Shown in pieces: positions 10,526 through 22,950 of a stretch of DNA of 64,000 nt. Under the pieces are notes generated by a model that saw only the letters and a program-made list of their open reading frames with translations, searched no databases and was not told where the DNA came from. The stretch is from Nymphaea colorata (Eukaryota > Streptophyta > Magnoliopsida > Nymphaeales > Nymphaeaceae). The translations under genes were made by a program, and so were the position numbers. The stretch covers positions 5,341,503-5,405,502 of the forward strand of contig NC_045143.1 of assembly GCF_008831285.2 (NCBI RefSeq). Direction: 5' to 3'. The stretch's first letter is position 1. Every line of letters begins with the position of its first letter.

Positions 10526-13060
10526 ATATCTTCAAAATTGTCGAGTGTGATCAAAGAGAGATGAATGAATAATAAAAAACTGCCCAGCGATGCATATCAA
10601 TCCACATTGTGTAGTTTGAGTGATATGCTCTGCCAATTGAATTGCTACCAAGAGATCTCCCGGTTTTGACTTCAAGATCTTAGGGAAACCTGGTCCTCAA
10701 CTTTTCGCTTTTATTGTGCTTTGGTCCAAATTTTCCTTTTGACACATACATGAGCAATTTGTCTATCTATGTTCTTGATTTCCTGATCGATCAAGCAGTC
10801 ATCTCCCAAGTACGTTTTGATTTCACAAGTATAGAAGTAGGTAGGAGATCTCACCTGCTGATAGCATGCTTCTCAAATGAAAAGATTCTTCACCCTTAAC
10901 AAAAGTTTTCCTTCAGATATAGAAGGTTTCCAAGAAGGCTGTCACAATGTTCGAGATAATAGCTGATAGATCCTCCAGTTGTCAACTCTCTGGAGATGGG
11001 GGGGACACCTTAATTTTCTGATAGTTAAGCACTACTAAGTTATTTCTAATCTTGACTTGGTTGCCCTTGCCCCAGGGCCCCAAGTCAGTTAATTGGGCCA
11101 ATACTTGGTGAAAGGCCAGTTAATACTGGTTTGATTCATATTGTCATCTACATAATTCAAGTCAGCTCTGGCGTGATTTGAGCCACCGTAGAGCATTCCT
11201 CATTTTTAGTTTTTAAAAATTTTTAAAAGTCTACCGCATTTTTCCTGTTTTTTTTGTTCTTTTCAAGCTCACCATATTATATCTGAGAAAAACTTCGCTG
11301 TTTAAAACTCTGAGACAATATTTGTAACTATGGTTGGGATCATGCAAAGAACAGTCATGGGGGACAACCATTTCTCAAGGTTGTTAGATATCTTGAGTGG
11401 TAGTGTGGGAGACTACATGGTTGAAGAATATGGAGGAAACCATCATCTGCAGGTGTTTGCAGGTAATCAAATGATCAGGAAGCTGCAACAGTCAGACAGG
11501 GAAGATTCAGGTACAAACAAATAACAGGAGATTGGGGTGATACTTGGAAAGTGTATATCTTCCAAGACAGGTTTTTACAGTCCAATTTCTAGAATACGCT
11601 CAACAAGTGGAGGAGCAGCCTGCAAAATCATCTAGTAATGCTAAAGTTATCAGAAAATGACACGCCACTAAAGGGGATTGGGATTCCTTCAGTATAATTT
11701 TGTAAATGTGTATATATGTATATGCCTTTGGATATCAAAAAAAAAGAAAAAGAAAGGAAAAACTATATGCACTATATCTTTGTTATTATTGTACTTACAC
11801 ATTAGTGTGTACCAAAATCTTATTTTATTGACATTAATTTTACATTACCAGGAAAAAGTTTTTCTTTTAGTGTATTTATTTTCACTTTTTTATGCAATAT
11901 GAACTAAAGATATTTAATTATGTCTTTATTAGGCCTTTAGTGATGTTTGCAAATAGTCATAAAATGCCAATAATGTCATACATAAATGTGCTATTAAACA
12001 TGCTTAGTAGCAATTTGCAATGTCACTAAAGAACCTTTAGTGTAGGCGAATACCCATGACAGTCATCAAAAACTCTTCAGTGTCACAAAAAAAATGCCAC
12101 AGAATATATATATATATATATATAGGTAAAACCATAAATTTTTCATAAGAAGAACTGAATTGTTATATAGGATAAATGAAACTTTTTAATATTTACATGT
12201 AACTTTTTTATTTTTTAGGGTCCCAGGAAGAGGGCTGGTAAGGAAGGGGCGAAGGACCCTGCCAGCCGCTGGCTATATATATATATATATATATATATGG
12301 GTTGTACTGTGACCTATGCTCTCCGCCCATATAAGATTATTTGCTTAGCTGATTTAATCATGAGAATAGGCCCTGTGCCGAGCCTATTTTACTCTTTAAC
12401 GAAAGCATCTAGTAATATTATCATTCATATATATATTATGAGTTTTTTGTCCCCATGATCTCTGCCTCGTTAGCGATTCTAGGAATTTGGTCCTTCCAGC
12501 TTAATTTTTCAAACCCATCATCTTCTTTTCCGATTTTGCTTTACCATCCCAAATGAAGAAGCTAATCTCGTAATTGGCTTGTAAAGGAAAGCATATTCTC
12601 AGTCTTGATTATAATACAATGGACTGGACGTGGATTCTTTTATCTTCGGATATTTTTCCTTCCTACAGCTAATGGAAAAATTGCAACCCCTTGAACTAAA
12701 AGTTAAGGAACCCATAAATCCTTAAAGTCAAATTTATGCTAAATAATATTTGCTAGTGTGAGTCAATTTTTAGTAACTATATCAACCAACAAAAAGGTAA
12801 CTAAAATAATCAAGTAATACTCTAGCACAAAAAGCTGGCCATTGACCAATTTCAGATGGATCCTAAAGACAAGTGCTGCAATTTCTTAATTAGCAATAAC
12901 ATTAAAACCTGGGGGGCTAACTGTGGGTGTTCTTTCTTTCTATGAAACATTCGTATTGGACTATAAAAGATTGCATGATTCACTTCTGAAAACAAATTAG
13001 CGGCCATTTGATCAATTTCACCTGGATTCTAGCTAGAAGGCCAAAAGCCATTGATCGGAA
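10526..13060. other. Intergenic, no recognised gene
   Basis: At 10623-10700 there is a segment shared with 32183-32260 (ATATGCTCTGCCAATTGAAT to CCTGGTCCTCA). A 64-codon frame at 11330-11524 is not recognised and has no paralogue in the window. Around 11935-12080 are repeated CTTTAGTG/CACTAAAG words of the type seen in intron 2 of the neprosin copies. Short TA runs are at about 12106-12123 and 12274-12297. Confidence 0.5.
12962..12968 (+). promoter_or_regulatory. Possible TATA box of copy C
   Basis: TATAAAA lies 117 bp before the ATG of copy C (13079), in a fitting place for a plant core promoter. There is no other support. Confidence 0.35.
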
Positions 13061-14370
13061 TGAGTTTCACCGGTCACCATGCGTCTCTCATCGTGTGTGT
13101 GTTTTGTCATTTTGATGAGTCAAGGTTCGGTGGTTGAAGGCATTGGATCACGAGTTCATCGAAAGAGAAAATATTATCCTGAGGAGGGCCCAGTGTCTCT
13201 CGTCGTATGGAGCATTCATCTTCTTATTTCATGACAACCATTTAGAACTTTTATTCATTCATAACATCTGTGAGCATGAGCAGATCCAACTCCCCTGATC
13301 ACCCATCCCCACAGAATAGAAAGGAAATGTGATGTTTCTAATTCTCGTCGGAAAAGGCACACACATATATATTTGCATGTAAAAGATGCATGGAATTGCA
13401 CATGGTGATGGGATGTCTTGCTAATTTTCAGCTGGAAAATGGAGATGTGGTCGATTGCGTCGATTTTCACACTCACCCTTCCATGAGCAACCCTTATGTG
13501 AGAATTCTGTACAAACACAAGGTGAACGTTCTTTCTTGTCGTTTCTTTTTTCAATTAGAAAGGAAAAATACCTAAGTTGGTAATGCATGAAGAGGTACAA
13601 GATTTTATTCATGACTTTTTCTGAAGATTGCTTCTTTTCTTCTTCATGAATATCAGTAGAGTCTGATCATGGCTTTAAAGAAAGGACTTGCATCATTGAT
13701 TATAAAACCTGGTTCTACAAAGATAATTATGTCATTAAATTACATCTTATTAATTCTACAAAATTTTGACAATTTGGATGTCACCAAGTAAGTTCGAGGA
13801 GATATGATCTCTTAACACAACAAATAAATTATGGTGGAATTCTTTCATAAATTTAAGTCCACATCTACATAAGCAAGCCATTGTAGTGGTACCATATGAA
13901 ATGAAGTTAATTAAGTCACTGTAAGTGGAGCTAAAAAAAGACTGAAGATGTGTGTTTGTTGAATGTAGCTGCAATCAAGAACAAGATTCTTGCCTCAAGA
14001 AACGACAACAGACTGTGAATCTCATGGATCACTAATTGATAACATTGGAGGAATTGGGCCAACACAAGGTATTTGCCCACGAGGATCCATTCCATTTCTC
14101 AAGGCAACCAACGCAGGGCCCCTCAATTATAGTGCTATTGACATTTTTGCTAGATCACATGCCAAGTTTTTTGATATGAAATCCAACTTCACCGAGCTGC
14201 CAGTGGATGATCATCCTAGACCTTCAAGAGAAGTAGAGGTTAGAGATCACTTTTTAACTCAACTTCTTCTTCTTCTTCTTCCTCGTCATCATAATCATCA
14301 TCTTTTTTCTAGTTATTGTGCTGCCAATGTGGATTGTTTAACTATGAAATTTTGCTTACATTAGTTTAGA

Positions 14371-14617
14371 GCCTGATCTATTTCGAGTGGAGCTCGAGAT
14401 TGAGGTTTTTGAGCCTATTCGAGCTTGATCTGACGCATCTCGAGCTCAACATGGCTCATGTTTGGCAAAACAGAGTGGATGTCAAACGGTGTTGTGCATC
14501 AATGAATTTATTGTCCCTTACCATATAATCTCAAACAAATGATAGATCTTGCAAGTCAGGACAGAAGAAAATAACAAAGAAAGTTTATACATTGCGGAAA
14601 GGAAGGATGGGTTGTAA
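14371..14617 (-). other. Inverted copy of a neprosin 3' flank
   Basis: Reverse complement of the 3' UTR and downstream repeat found after other copies, for example 9715-9960. Shared words include GATAGATCTTGCAAGTCAG and TAACAAAGAAAGTTTAT. It sits in intron 3 of copy C, in opposite orientation to the array. Confidence 0.75.
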
Positions 14618-14665
14618 CTAGATAGGGTGCAGCTCAATCAAGGATTCGTGAATCTCTAGTAAGGA

Positions 14666-15201
<536 letters not shown>

Positions 15202-15415
15202 GGAGCTTATGATCATGAACTACATTGTTGACGTGTATGACCTTAGGTTGCAATAGCTTCAGCACAAGATGGAGAATTTGGCGGAGTCGAAGGATATATA
15301 AGTGTTTGGGATCCAAGTACCATTAAGTACAATGATATCATCCTACGAAAGTAAAGAAGTTGCTAGGAAGTATACTACGTTCCACAAAGACGCCAGGTGC
15401 ACTGATTAGATGGGC

Positions 15416-15826
15416 TTAGATATAGAGATGGAATATTTGTTCGGCATTAAATTGGGATCTTTGTCGGACAGATCTGCTCATCGTAATCCCTCTCTTGATC
15501 GCTGATCGGTTGAAAGTGGGAGCGGCGCTTATCACAGAGGCGCGAGAGAAATTCTCACCAAGGTTGAAGGAAATCCTGGACGCGTCGGAATTTCGACCGT
15601 GAAGCGCGACGCTTTTGCTAGAGGGAGAAGAGCGCGAGGGAAATTGAGTCGAGGGCTTCGAGGTCAGAGAAAAATTGCTCACGTTCGCCAGTGCCCTCGC
15701 CCCTGAACCACACAGGGAGGGAGACAGAGAAAAGATGGCGCGGGAGGGCATAGACGTTGCGTATAGGCTCGTTTGCCCATGCACCTCCTCGTTGGACCGT
15801 CCATCTTTTCGATGGACGGATGCCAC
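15416..15826 (-). CDS. Unknown 136-codon frame with transit-peptide-like composition
   Basis: Not recognised. An open frame on the minus strand, GC-richer than its surroundings, rich in Ser, Arg and Ala (SMPSRAIFSLSPSLCG, NVSNFSLTSKPS), as in first exons of organelle-targeted plant proteins. Its second half runs through the left arm of the inverted repeat. The right arm on the + strand at 16418-16640 encodes the same residues (NSDASRISFNLGENFS) with a short insertion. Two inverted copies of a coding-like stretch suggest a captured gene fragment. A chance frame is possible. Confidence 0.35.
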   Translation of the reverse strand: MASVHRKDGRSNEEVHGQTSLYATSMPSRAIFSLSPSLCGSGARALANVSNFSLTSKPSTQFPSRSSPSSKSVALHGRNSDASRISFNLGENFSRASVISAAPTFNRSAIKRGITMSRSVRQRSQFNAEQIFHLYI

Positions 15827-15914
15827 TTCCAGGAAAATTAATGATGGTGGGCCCCATCATGCCGACTTATTCCAACTTCCGACCTATATTTTTTTTTATA
15901 GGTCACTAAATTGA

Positions 15915-16268
15915 GAAGTTGGACCAAACTCAAATTTCATCCTACCGATCTCATTTGGATAGAAATTTGTACATACATAAATATCAAATTCAAATCAAAT
16001 TTAATTTTAAGAAATATTATATATCAAATGTTTTTACATTTTACAAATCAGCATAGATTCGGTTCAAAATTGGGATTCAAATTCAGATATGAATGTAAAA
16101 ATCAAATTCAGATCAGGTCATGATTGTGAAATCAGTTTTCAGATTCAAATTGAGATAAAAACCTTTTTTTTATTCGTATTTGAATTGATATCTAATGTAA
16201 ATATCCAGAAAACAAATACATTTAAGAGTATATTTGATTTCAAATCTGATTCATTGACATTCCTAATG
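15915..16268. repeat. Degenerate GAATCCGAATC-type repeat, copy 1
   Basis: Rich in AAATTCAAATCAAATTT and GATTCGGTTC words and ending GATTCATTGACATTCCTAA. Two related stretches are at 38150-38425 and 52986-53345. No coding sequence. Confidence 0.5.
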
Positions 16269-16727
16269 ACTCTTCACCATCTAGCTATATCTAGGTCTAA
16301 GTTGAATCCAAGACTCAGCATTATCAATCATGTGCAGCCACTAGGTTTGGCTCCTACAGACTTAAGACCTCCAAATATAAGACAAAAACTTATTATCTGA
16401 CTTAAGAAGGAATCTTCACGGTCGAAATTCCGACGCGTCCAGGATTTCCTTCAACCTTGGTGAGAATTTCTCTAGCGCCTTTGTGATAAGCGCCGCTCCC
16501 ACTTTCAACCGATCAGCGATCAAGAGAGGGATTACGATGAGCAGATCTGTCCGACAAAGATCCCACTTTCAACCGGTCGATCGCTTCACGCCATTCCCAA
16601 TTTAATGCCGAACAAATATTCCATCTCTATATCTAAGCCCATCTAATCTGTGCAGCTGGCGTCTTTGTGGAACGTAGGATACTTCCTAGCAACTTCTTCA
16701 TTATGCTTAATGATAGAGAGGGAGCGA

Positions 16728-16888
16728 GCTCAACACTGTTGGTGAGCTAGTGGAGGAGGCCGCCACTCTGTCCCCAATCCTCCTCCTCCTGCAGGAAAGA
16801 GGCACCAGAGAGTCACCGGTGACCAGAGCACAGAGGTGTGAGTAGGATGGCCACCCCTTCACCCGCGCTTTCTCGTACGTCGAGCCTG
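16728..16888 (+). pseudogene. PERK 5' UTR and exon-1 start fragment
   Basis: Matches 57578-57803 of the intact PERK: GAGCTCAACACTG, CCCCAATCCTCCTCCTCCTG, AGAGTCACCGG, then GGATGGCCACCCC with the start codon. The frame from that ATG (MATPSPALSRTSS) ends in TAA within about 15 codons. An internal gap of some 40 bp is present. It is a displaced 5' fragment, about 41 kb from its parent. Confidence 0.8.
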
Positions 16889-17924
16889 TAAGATCATTTG
16901 GTGGGCCGGCATATGTCTACGAGGAATTTCAGACATTATGGCTGTCTTAACGTAAATATCCGCTTAAGTGATTGCATTTTGGGATATTACGTCATTTTAG
17001 ATGGTATGAAGTAATTTTGAAATGTATAGATACCAGTACGCAATTACGGACTCTTTGATGGGTTGAATCCGTAATTGTCCTCATTAAAATCGAGCCCATT
17101 TGGTTACACAACAAAACGTAGAAGATTTAGTGACCTGATAAAAAATATCGCTGTGGTTCTAGCGCCGCTAAAGGTGATGTCAGTAAAAGTTTTTGACCTT
17201 TTCAACAAATTGTCAGTGTACTAAAGTCTTTAAGGACAGACAACACACTTCAGCAAAGGTTTTTTATTGATATTTCTAGATGTCAGTAAAGAAGGTTTGG
17301 TAACTAAAGAAAATTGTTTTACACACGTAAAGAAAGCTTCAGTAATGATGTACATTTGTTTGAAGTCTAACAGTAAGAGTTTACACCAACACCTTCTCTG
17401 ACGTCCGCTTAAACGTGGTAAAAGTCTTCACCTACGTTTCTGAAACGTTGGTGAAAGCTGGATCGTGATTAGTCCCCGTTGACGTTTCCAGATCTGCCGT
17501 TGGTAAACTCAACATTTACAACACTTCTCTAAACGTCAGTGCAAGTTTCATTTACTGATCACTGTAATTCATGCGTCTTTTTTTTTTTTTTTGGGTAGCG
17601 TTAGAGGTTCCATGCGATTACTTTCAAGTTACAAAGGTGATGAATTCAATTTCAATGATGCTGCTATACATATGGTACGCTTCTGCTTAATCTTGGGTAC
17701 ACCCATTTTCGTATGAGGAAAGGAAAAATGTTTGAAATTGTCATGATATACTGAGGATAATTAGTGACCCTTAGTTCCTAAGGCAACAAATAAGCCATGT
17801 TGGAAACTTTTCTTAACTAAGTTTGAGTGCACATCAACAATGCAAGCCATTGTAGCAGTTTAAAAGTCAAGGCATCATATGTGGATGAAAAAATGACTAA
17901 AAACGTGTGTGTTGCTTAATGTAG

Positions 17925-20273
17925 CTGCAATCGAGAGCAAGATTACCACCTCGAGAAACAACAACAGAAATTGAATATCATGGATCACTAAGTGACAACA
18001 TCAGCGGAATTGGATTAAAACAAAAGAGTTGCCCACCAGGATCAGTTCCGTTTCTCAAAGCAACAAAGTCAGGTCCCCTCAACTACAGTGCTATTGATAA
18101 TTTTGCAAGATCACGCGCCAAGTTTTTTCATATGAGATCCAACTCGACCAAGCTGCTAATGGATAATCATCACGATGACGACGACGTTGGCGGCTTTGAC
18201 GATCCAAAGGTTTTAGATGAACTTTTAGCGCAATTTCCTCGGATGTTCTTTTCTGTTTTTAGTTATTGACCTGTTAGTACGTGTTGTTTGACTGCAAAAT
18301 TTTGTTTGCACGAGTTTAGTTAGGCTTTTAACTCAGTTTACAGCTTAAGGATGGGCAAAGTTATAGTGGCAATTCCCCAAGGCAAAAACCATCCCCTTCC
18401 CTGCCCTCATAGGATGAGGGCTTAGGGTTGCTTCGATACCTCGGTTGTACATATTATGGTAAAACATTCAATTATAGTGTCGTGCATGCACTCTTACCGG
18501 CCCACCAATCGACAAGCTATGCTATACCCCTTCCAACAAAGAAAACCTTATTAAAGTAATTGTTTTTTTCCAATGTATATGATCACAGCACGCGATAGTT
18601 GAACTCTCAGGAAGATATGGAGGAGCCAAAGGAAGTTTTAATGTTCGGAAGCCATTTGTCGAGAGGAGAACCGAGACGAGCATATCACAACTATGGGTTA
18701 CACGGAAGCATGACGATGGCAACGTTGCAACGTTGGAAGCCGGTTGGATGGTCAGTTCCGGTTTTATCCACACTTATCAAGAAAAAGATGAATCGCTTTC
18801 TTCTACCATTGAAGTTGTTTCGTCGTATACTTTGCTTCCATTCCAATGTTTACTTAACCTTGTTGCTTCTTGTTAATGGTGAAGGTGTATGCTGATCTGT
18901 TTGGAGACAACAGTGTGCGGTTTTTTTGCTTCACTACGGTAATCGTTCGCCCATCGATCTCTGTTGTGCCATGACTTAGAAATTTTGTGAATTGGAAAGA
19001 TGTGTTGTTGCTACGGTTGATCAATCAATTAGATTGCATGCTTATGGCGGTATTTGTTGTTAATAAATTGAAAAATAATAGATTGCAAGCAAGACGACAC
19101 ATAGAAATGTCATAATTCTGGGGACATGTAAAGTGAATGCTAACAATCACTATACTTGTTTGATGCAACAGCCAGATAATTACGCATCGCATCTTTATAA
19201 TGCCCATCTAAGAGGACCGGAGCAAAACAATATAGTCTTCACTCAAGTGAGCGAGAGATTTTTCCCAGGTGGTGTGTTCAGGGCTACCTCCGATTATGAT
19301 GGGCGGCAAAGAGAAGTTGACCTCAATATAAAAAAGGTAAACAATCTTCTTCTTCCTTCCCCGGCCCATTTTCTACATTGAAAATTTGTCTAAACACAAT
19401 GTGTTTAGTGTATTTTAAGTGGACTGAGCAAGATAACGTACGTGGATGATTTTTGAATTTCCAATGCATTTCTAACCCTGACAAAGTTCATGAGCTAGTG
19501 AATCGAACATTTTTAAATAGACCTAATGGTTTGATTCTAGAATTCAAAATAATGTGGTTGACAAAAAAAGAATTTGATGAATTAAAACCACCATGACATA
19601 TGCACTAAAAAGAGATGAAAAAATCTTAAAATTTTATAATCATAACTCTACCCCCATGATACAATCACAATTAAGGTATCTTGAGTCAAGAACGAGCCTA
19701 TAATTTCAGAATCAAAATCCTCCGTTTGATAAGATAATTCCTATTTCATCAAAAATGAAAATTTTAATTTTAAAATTTCACAATTCTTCCCATGTTGTCC
19801 CGAACCCTCCTTGCTAACAGGAGGCGTTGAGCTCCTTATAATATATGCAATAAATAAAGTATAACTAACATTATTTAATTGGCAAAAAACAGGATCTTGA
19901 GACTGGGAACTGGCATATTTTATTCAATGGTGAAACGATGGGATTTTGGCTGAGAACAAACTACCATCCGGATTTCGACTTGGGGGACGAGATTCAATGG
20001 GGAGGAGAGATTGTTAACAAGCGCACCAAGGGAAGGCACACCAGCACGCAGATGGGGAACGGCCATTTTGGATGGAAAGGGTTGGGAAAGGCTGCTTTCA
20101 TCAGACACATGGAGGTGTATGACCACGACCTCAACCCCTCCGACGCCGCTTACCCTCTTACTCTTTACACCACCGACTCTTTCTGCTATGATATCAATGA
20201 CTGGGGGAGAACACCCATGGGACGTATGATCACCTTCGGTGGACCTGGTTATAATGCCTTCCTTTGTTCTTGA
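17925..20273 (+). CDS. Neprosin-domain protein, copy D (exons 3-7 intact)
   Basis: Exons are 3 at 17925-18209, 4 at 18589-18750, 5 at 18885-18938, 6 ending 19336 (from 19082 if the phase-0 AG is used) and 7 at 19893-20273. All are open. Motifs are SCPPGSVPFLKAT in exon 3, SISQLWV and LEAGWM in exon 4, and IQWGGEI, HTSTQMGNGHFG, CYDINDWG and FGGPGYNAFLCS in exon 7. The Glu residues of EAGW and WGGE are the conserved acidic positions of this glutamic-peptidase-like family. There is no exon 1-2 in its own block: homology to copy E begins at about 17085 in intron 2. A transcript would need exons 1-2 of copy C or another start. Exon 4 has Arg for the Trp of FNVW. Exon 7 differs from copy F by one base. 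Confidence 0.75.
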
Positions 20274-20694
20274 TCTACTTTGCAACCCAGCCTTCCTTCC
20301 TTTCCTCAATATATAAACTTTCTTTGTTATTTTCCTCTCTACTCACTTGCAAGATCTATCATTTGAATGAGATTATATGTTAAGGGTCAATAAATTCATT
20401 GATGCATTATATACTCTGTTTTGCCGAACACGATCCAAGTCGAGCTCGAGTTGGGCCAGATCAAGCTCGAACAGACTCAAAAACCTCAAGCTCAACTTGA
20501 AATAGAACAGGCTCTAGGTTTACTCACTTAACCTCTTTAATTCTTTCTTTCATGTTTAAATTATCTTTTTTGTTTTTTTAACCTACCAACTCGTAGAACT
20601 CGTTAACATGTTTAACTAATTCAACTATGGTGAACCATTTTTACATAGTCGAGCAGACCCAAGTATAACTGAGTTGAGCCGAGCAGACCCGAGT
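20274..20694. other. 3' flank of copy D
   Basis: 3' UTR followed by the CGAGCTCGAG-type repeat (20430-20700), colinear with 30589-31014 after copy E. No gene. Confidence 0.6.
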
Positions 20695-21250
20695 TTAAAC
20701 AAGTCAAGTTTCTCATTGGCATTCTTCTTGAACCAACAGGGCGTAAGCCTTGGATGTTGTAGGAACGAAATCCATAAGCAAGATCTGGCTACATGGCTCT
20801 ATAGCTTTCATTTAGGCCCATTAAGAACTGAATTAGCCTGTCATGTTTTTGAATATCGTGCACTGGAGAGAGTGATTAGCAAATCATACTCATCCCAAAG
20901 GCCCAATTGATAATTTGTTGTTGAATCTGATATAAACGTGGAGCATTTGATTGAGAAAACCTAATCTTTAATTTGTTCCAAACATCCACAACATTTTTGT
21001 CATAAACGATTGTTGAAGTTAAAAACTTGTGAAGAAAATTAAGCAACAAAAGAGTACCATGTTGTTAGATCTTTCCCAAAAGACGACGAGGGAATGGGGA
21101 GCCGTGGGTTTCGGTATGGAACCATTAACAAAGCCCATCTTATTTTTAGTTAAAAGAGCCATGGTTATGACCTTCTTCCACGTTTCATAATTATGAAGTT
21201 GTTGAGACACAAGACACGTCCCAGGGTTCTTCGGATGATGAAGGAAAAAG
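20695..21250 (-). mobile_element. Copia gag fragment (block D)
   Basis: On the minus strand it encodes a degenerate copia Gag: VSQQLHNYETWKKVITMA, GFVNGSIPKP, then SQILLMDFVPT and AYALLVQEE further on. Stops and shifts are present. It is colinear with 31015-31530 in block E, where a primer-binding site and LTR survive. It is fused on its left to the neprosin flank, so the 3' part of the element was lost before the D/E duplication. Confidence 0.75.
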
Positions 21251-21757
21251 ACTATCTTCTTGATTGAATGACATTGTGTCCGATGATGTTCCTATGCTCC
21301 TTCAAGTTCTCAAGTTCTGCCATGGGTTTCCTTTGGCAAGAACACAATATGCAAATCCAATCGTGTATGGTTGAGATTAACACCTTGTTTGGTAGGAGGG
21401 AAAGAGAGGGAAAGGGAGGGAAAGTGGCAAAACCTGTTTGGCAAGGAGGGGAGGGAAAGGAAAGGAAAGGAAAGGGAGGGGAGGGATTGTGTAGTGTAAT
21501 TCCTTTCCCTCCCAAATCAGACGGATTGGGAAGGAAAGGAAAGGAATGAAGATGAAAATTTATTGTTTACCGATAATACCCTTCATGAGGACCCACGTCT
21601 TGTTGAAAAGAAAAAACTCCATTTCCCTCCCCAAAACCATTGAGAAGAAACCTGAAGAGGCAAGCATGGAATAGGGCGACTGTGCAACGAGCAAAGGGAA
21701 GAAGAAGAAGAAGAAGAAGAAGAAGAAGAAGGCTTCCGCTGCAAGGATGCTGAATCT

Positions 21758-22288
21758 TTGCTGGTAAATTTATTTGGTAATGATAGAGCAACAGGAGAAG
21801 GATCGATGACAGCGAAAGAGAGGTGCAACCGAATGACTTTAGCATGTGAGGGTACTAGCAACACAATCCAGCTTATCGATGAAATGGTTTCGCAAAATCA
21901 AACAGTATTAGAACCATTTATCAACCTAGGAGACAACTGTGAAGTCCAAGTGGAGCGCCCCACAGGTTCATTGTCAAAACGTAAAAGGAGAAGAAGTGCA
22001 AATGAAGATGATTTAAAAGAGATTGAAATAATGGAAAGAACATTTGACAAAATTGCTAATGCAATTGAAAAAAGTGATGTTGTACCAGAGCCAGGACATG
22101 GATGTAAATATTCTAAAGAAGACATATTTCTAGCATTTGAAGCTATTGGTCTTCAAGAAGAGTTACAAACTGATGCATATATTTATCTTACTGGTGATAA
22201 AGATAGGATGGAAACATTTTTTGCTTGTCCGTTGTCTAAGCGGAAGAATGTTTTACTTAAGTTGCTTAGCATTGCTGGAATTATGTAA
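21758..22288 (+). CDS. Harbinger-associated Myb/SANT-like protein, C-terminal part
   Basis: A 176-codon open frame. The C-terminal half (SKRKRRRSANEDDLKEIE then MERTFDKIANAIEK, EDIFLAFEAIGLQEELQ and ACPLSKRKNVLLKLL) resembles the conserved tail of plant Myb/SANT-like proteins that are often the second gene of PIF/Harbinger elements and help the transposase bind DNA. A Lys/Arg-rich stretch at about residues 73-80 could be a nuclear signal. The N-terminal SANT-type helices are not in this frame, so an upstream exon is missing or lost. The first ATG used here is uncertain. Confidence 0.6.
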   Translation: MLVNLFGNDRATGEGSMTAKERCNRMTLACEGTSNTIQLIDEMVSQNQTVLEPFINLGDNCEVQVERPTGSLSKRKRRRSANEDDLKEIEIMERTFDKIANAIEKSDVVPEPGHGCKYSKEDIFLAFEAIGLQEELQTDAYIYLTGDKDRMETFFACPLSKRKNVLLKLLSIAGIM

Positions 22289-22888
22289 GACATGAATGTT
22301 ATTTTTTATTTTGCTATGTCATTTTTTTTTGTCTTTACACAACTATTTTCACTCTTTTTTATGGAAGTTTTTTATGACTATTGATGGCTCTCTCATGATA
22401 CATCTATGAGGGGCTTGTCTGACATGGTTTAGCATGAGGAATAAGATACTTTTTTGCAAAGAAACCTGATTTTTTCCTTCTTATATGTTTCTTGGAAAAA
22501 TGTAGTCATCACCACGCAACATCCAATTAATATCATTTGTGTTGATTAGAGAAAATTTGGCACATATGAAAGAATCATATACATTTTTGGAACTTTTATA
22601 TATCTTAGGGTTTGCAATAATTAGGTAAAAATGGGCCTCGGCGTTTGCTTACAGATTGCCAGGCAGCATCCCAGGTGGGGCCACGTTGGAGTTCAAACAA
22701 AAAAATTTGGTAGCTTGTTTGTGCAAGAAATTCTAAATGAGATTCTTCATACAAATGCAGTTTAATTTTCACATTGAGATCTACCACATGTCAATCTACG
22801 GTAATGAAGTCGAACAAAGATTGTGCAATGTGAGAGTCAGGAATGCATCGATCAACTTGTTTTCACTCTCTCACAAATACATACATTT

Positions 22889-22892
<4 letters not shown>

Positions 22893-22949
<57 letters not shown>
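22893..22949. repeat. (GA)n microsatellite
   Basis: Perfect AG run of 57 bp inside the Harbinger element. Confidence 0.95.

Positions 22950-22950
<1 letters not shown>

Larger units (their letters stand above)
15354..16698. repeat. Inverted-repeat-flanked block inside copy C
   Basis: The left arm (about 15354-15602) and right arm (about 16418-16698) are inverted copies of roughly 250-280 bp: GAAGTTGCTAGGAAGTAT on the left and ATACTTCCTAGCAACTTC on the right. The right arm carries an extra ~33 bp partial internal duplication (CACTTTCAACCGGTCGATC). About 0.8 kb lies between the arms. It truncates exon 4 of copy C. It resembles an element with long terminal inverted repeats, but I could not find a target-site duplication. 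Confidence 0.65.
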
